Source of the DNA: DATAEK01 sp036258055
GTDB lineage: Bacteria; Acidobacteriota; Vicinamibacteria; Vicinamibacterales; 2-12-FULL-66-21
Length of the DNA stretch: 7,504 nt
Assembly: GCA_036258055.1 (NCBI GenBank)
Contig: DATAEK010000208.1
Location: forward strand, 1 to 7,504
Direction: 5' to 3'
Made by a program: the position numbers and the translations under genes. This document shows positions 6,731 to 7,504 of the stretch, in pieces. The notes under the pieces were generated by a model. That model did not search any database, was not told the origin of the DNA, and was given only the letters and a program-made list of their open reading frames with translations. The stretch's first letter is position 1. The number at the start of each line of letters is the position of its first letter.

Positions 6731-7504
6731 TTAGAACTCCAGCTTCACGCCGAACTGGAACTGCCGCGCGGTGCCGACGATCGTGGTGATCTGGCCCGCG
6801 GTGGCGACCCGGCCGGCCGAGTTGAACACCGTCGAGGCCGGCAGGCCGAAGTTCGTGCGGTTGCCCACGTTGAAGGCCTCGGCGCGGAACTGGAGCCGCC
6901 GGCCGGCACCGAACGTGAAGTTCTTGAAGATCGCCATATCGAGCGCGGCGTAACCAGGCCCGATGAGCGTGTTGCGCGCCAGGTTGCCGAGCGTACCGGC
7001 TGCCGGCAGCGCGAAGCAGTTCACGTCGAAGTACATGTCGGCACCGCCGAGGACTGGGTTGTCGGAGCAGCCCGCGACGAGATCGGGCCGCTGACCGGCG
7101 CCGCCCGAGCGCGGCAGCACGCGCGCGCGGTCGAAACCGAGCACCGGGCTGAACGGGATGCCCGAGCGCGCGGTGAAGATGCCGGACAACTGCCAGCCGT
7201 GTGCGAACGCGCCGGCAACGCCGGTCAGGCTCTTCCCGAACGGCAGCTCCCACGTCGCGTTGTAGACGAAGTTGTGACGGATGTCGAAGTCCGAGAGCCC
7301 CTTGTTGCTCTCGGGATCGAACGTGTAGGCCGGCTGGAAGCTGTTATCGAAGTCTCCGCTGCCGACCGCCTGCGATCCGAGGTCCATCGACTTGGCGAAG
7401 GTGTACGACCCCTGCATCGCCAGCCCGTTGTTGAACCGGCGGTTCGCTCCGAGGACCAGGCCGTTGTACCAGGACTCGCCGTCAGTGGATCGGAGACGCA
7501 TGCT
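6731..7504 (-). CDS. Oar-like TonB-dependent outer-membrane receptor, C-terminal end only
   Basis: The frame is open from the right edge to TAA 6733-6731 and shows the last 257 residues of a longer protein. The ATG at 7501 is probably an internal methionine. The sequence is the end of an outer-membrane beta-barrel: alternating amphipathic strands, YTFAKSMD near visible residue 35, FDIRHNFVYNATWELPFGKS near 74-93, HGWQLSGIFTARSGIPFSPV near 105-124, and RLQFRAEAFNVGNRTNFGLP near 205-224. It ends in Phe, the usual C-terminal signal for BAM insertion. The R-x-E-x-F-N-x-x-N-x-T-N-F block and the YTFAKS strand are typical of the Oar-like, carboxypeptidase-regulatory-domain TonB receptors that are abundant in Acidobacteriota. 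The plug and TonB box lie outside the window, and the substrate cannot be told. A terminator-like repeat separates it from the downstream operon. Confidence 0.9.
   Translation of the reverse strand, partial: SMRLRSTDGESWYNGLVLGANRRFNNGLAMQGSYTFAKSMDLGSQAVGSGDFDNSFQPAYTFDPESNKGLSDFDIRHNFVYNATWELPFGKSLTGVAGAFAHGWQLSGIFTARSGIPFSPVLGFDRARVLPRSGGAGQRPDLVAGCSDNPVLGGADMYFDVNCFALPAAGTLGNLARNTLIGPGYAALDMAIFKNFTFGAGRRLQFRAEAFNVGNRTNFGLPASTVFNSAGRVATAGQITTIVGTARQFQFGVKLEF

Noticed and set aside
6321..7253. A 310-codon minus-strand frame bridging the receptor and lipoprotein genes.
   Set aside because: It is a frame-shifted reading of the receptor's barrel and of the lipoprotein's start, rich in Arg, with no match to any fold I know.
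1..7504. CRISPR arrays, tRNA or rRNA genes, and insertion-sequence ends.
   Set aside because: I saw no regularly spaced direct repeats, no tRNA-like cloverleaf or rRNA sequence, and no transposase or terminal inverted repeats. Almost all of the window is coding.

Overview
The window is high-GC bacterial chromosome, and every gene I can support lies on the minus strand. The two genes cut by the window edges are the end of an Oar-like TonB-dependent receptor and a very long FtsX/MacB-type permease. Together with the base composition they suggest Acidobacteriota, perhaps the Vicinamibacteria; this is inference from family content, not a phylogenetic result.

Layout in the direction of transcription, right to left. 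At 7504-6731 is the C-terminal 257 residues of an outer-membrane TonB-dependent receptor, followed at once by an inverted repeat (6722-6687) that looks like its terminator. A 126-base gap (6730-6605) precedes a tight three-gene operon. Its first gene (6604-4814) is a predicted lipoprotein of about 596 residues in a family I do not recognise, with faint resemblance to M29-type aminopeptidases. The second (4812-2581) is a secreted or membrane-anchored NHL/YVTN-type beta-propeller protein with twelve repeats, interrupted in frame by a single TGA at 3501-3499. The third (2584 to the left edge) is a large FtsX-family permease of at least 861 residues. It has no stop inside the window, so a start-to-stop ORF search misses it.

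The operon genes are almost fused. The lipoprotein stop and the propeller GTG start are one base apart, with the Shine-Dalgarno inside the lipoprotein's last codons. The propeller stop and the permease start share four bases (ATGA). All three products are predicted to sit in or outside the inner membrane, so they may form one envelope complex: a lipoprotein with enzyme-like features, a propeller scaffold and a mechanotransmitting or exporting permease. No ATPase is visible; it may lie beyond the left edge.

The most striking feature is the TGA that splits the propeller gene. The two halves are in the same frame, and reading through the stop restores a continuous seventh repeat and a total of twelve. 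That points to a recent nonsense mutation, a sequencing error or readthrough rather than two separate genes. Long arginine- and histidine-rich open frames on the plus strand are antisense shadows.
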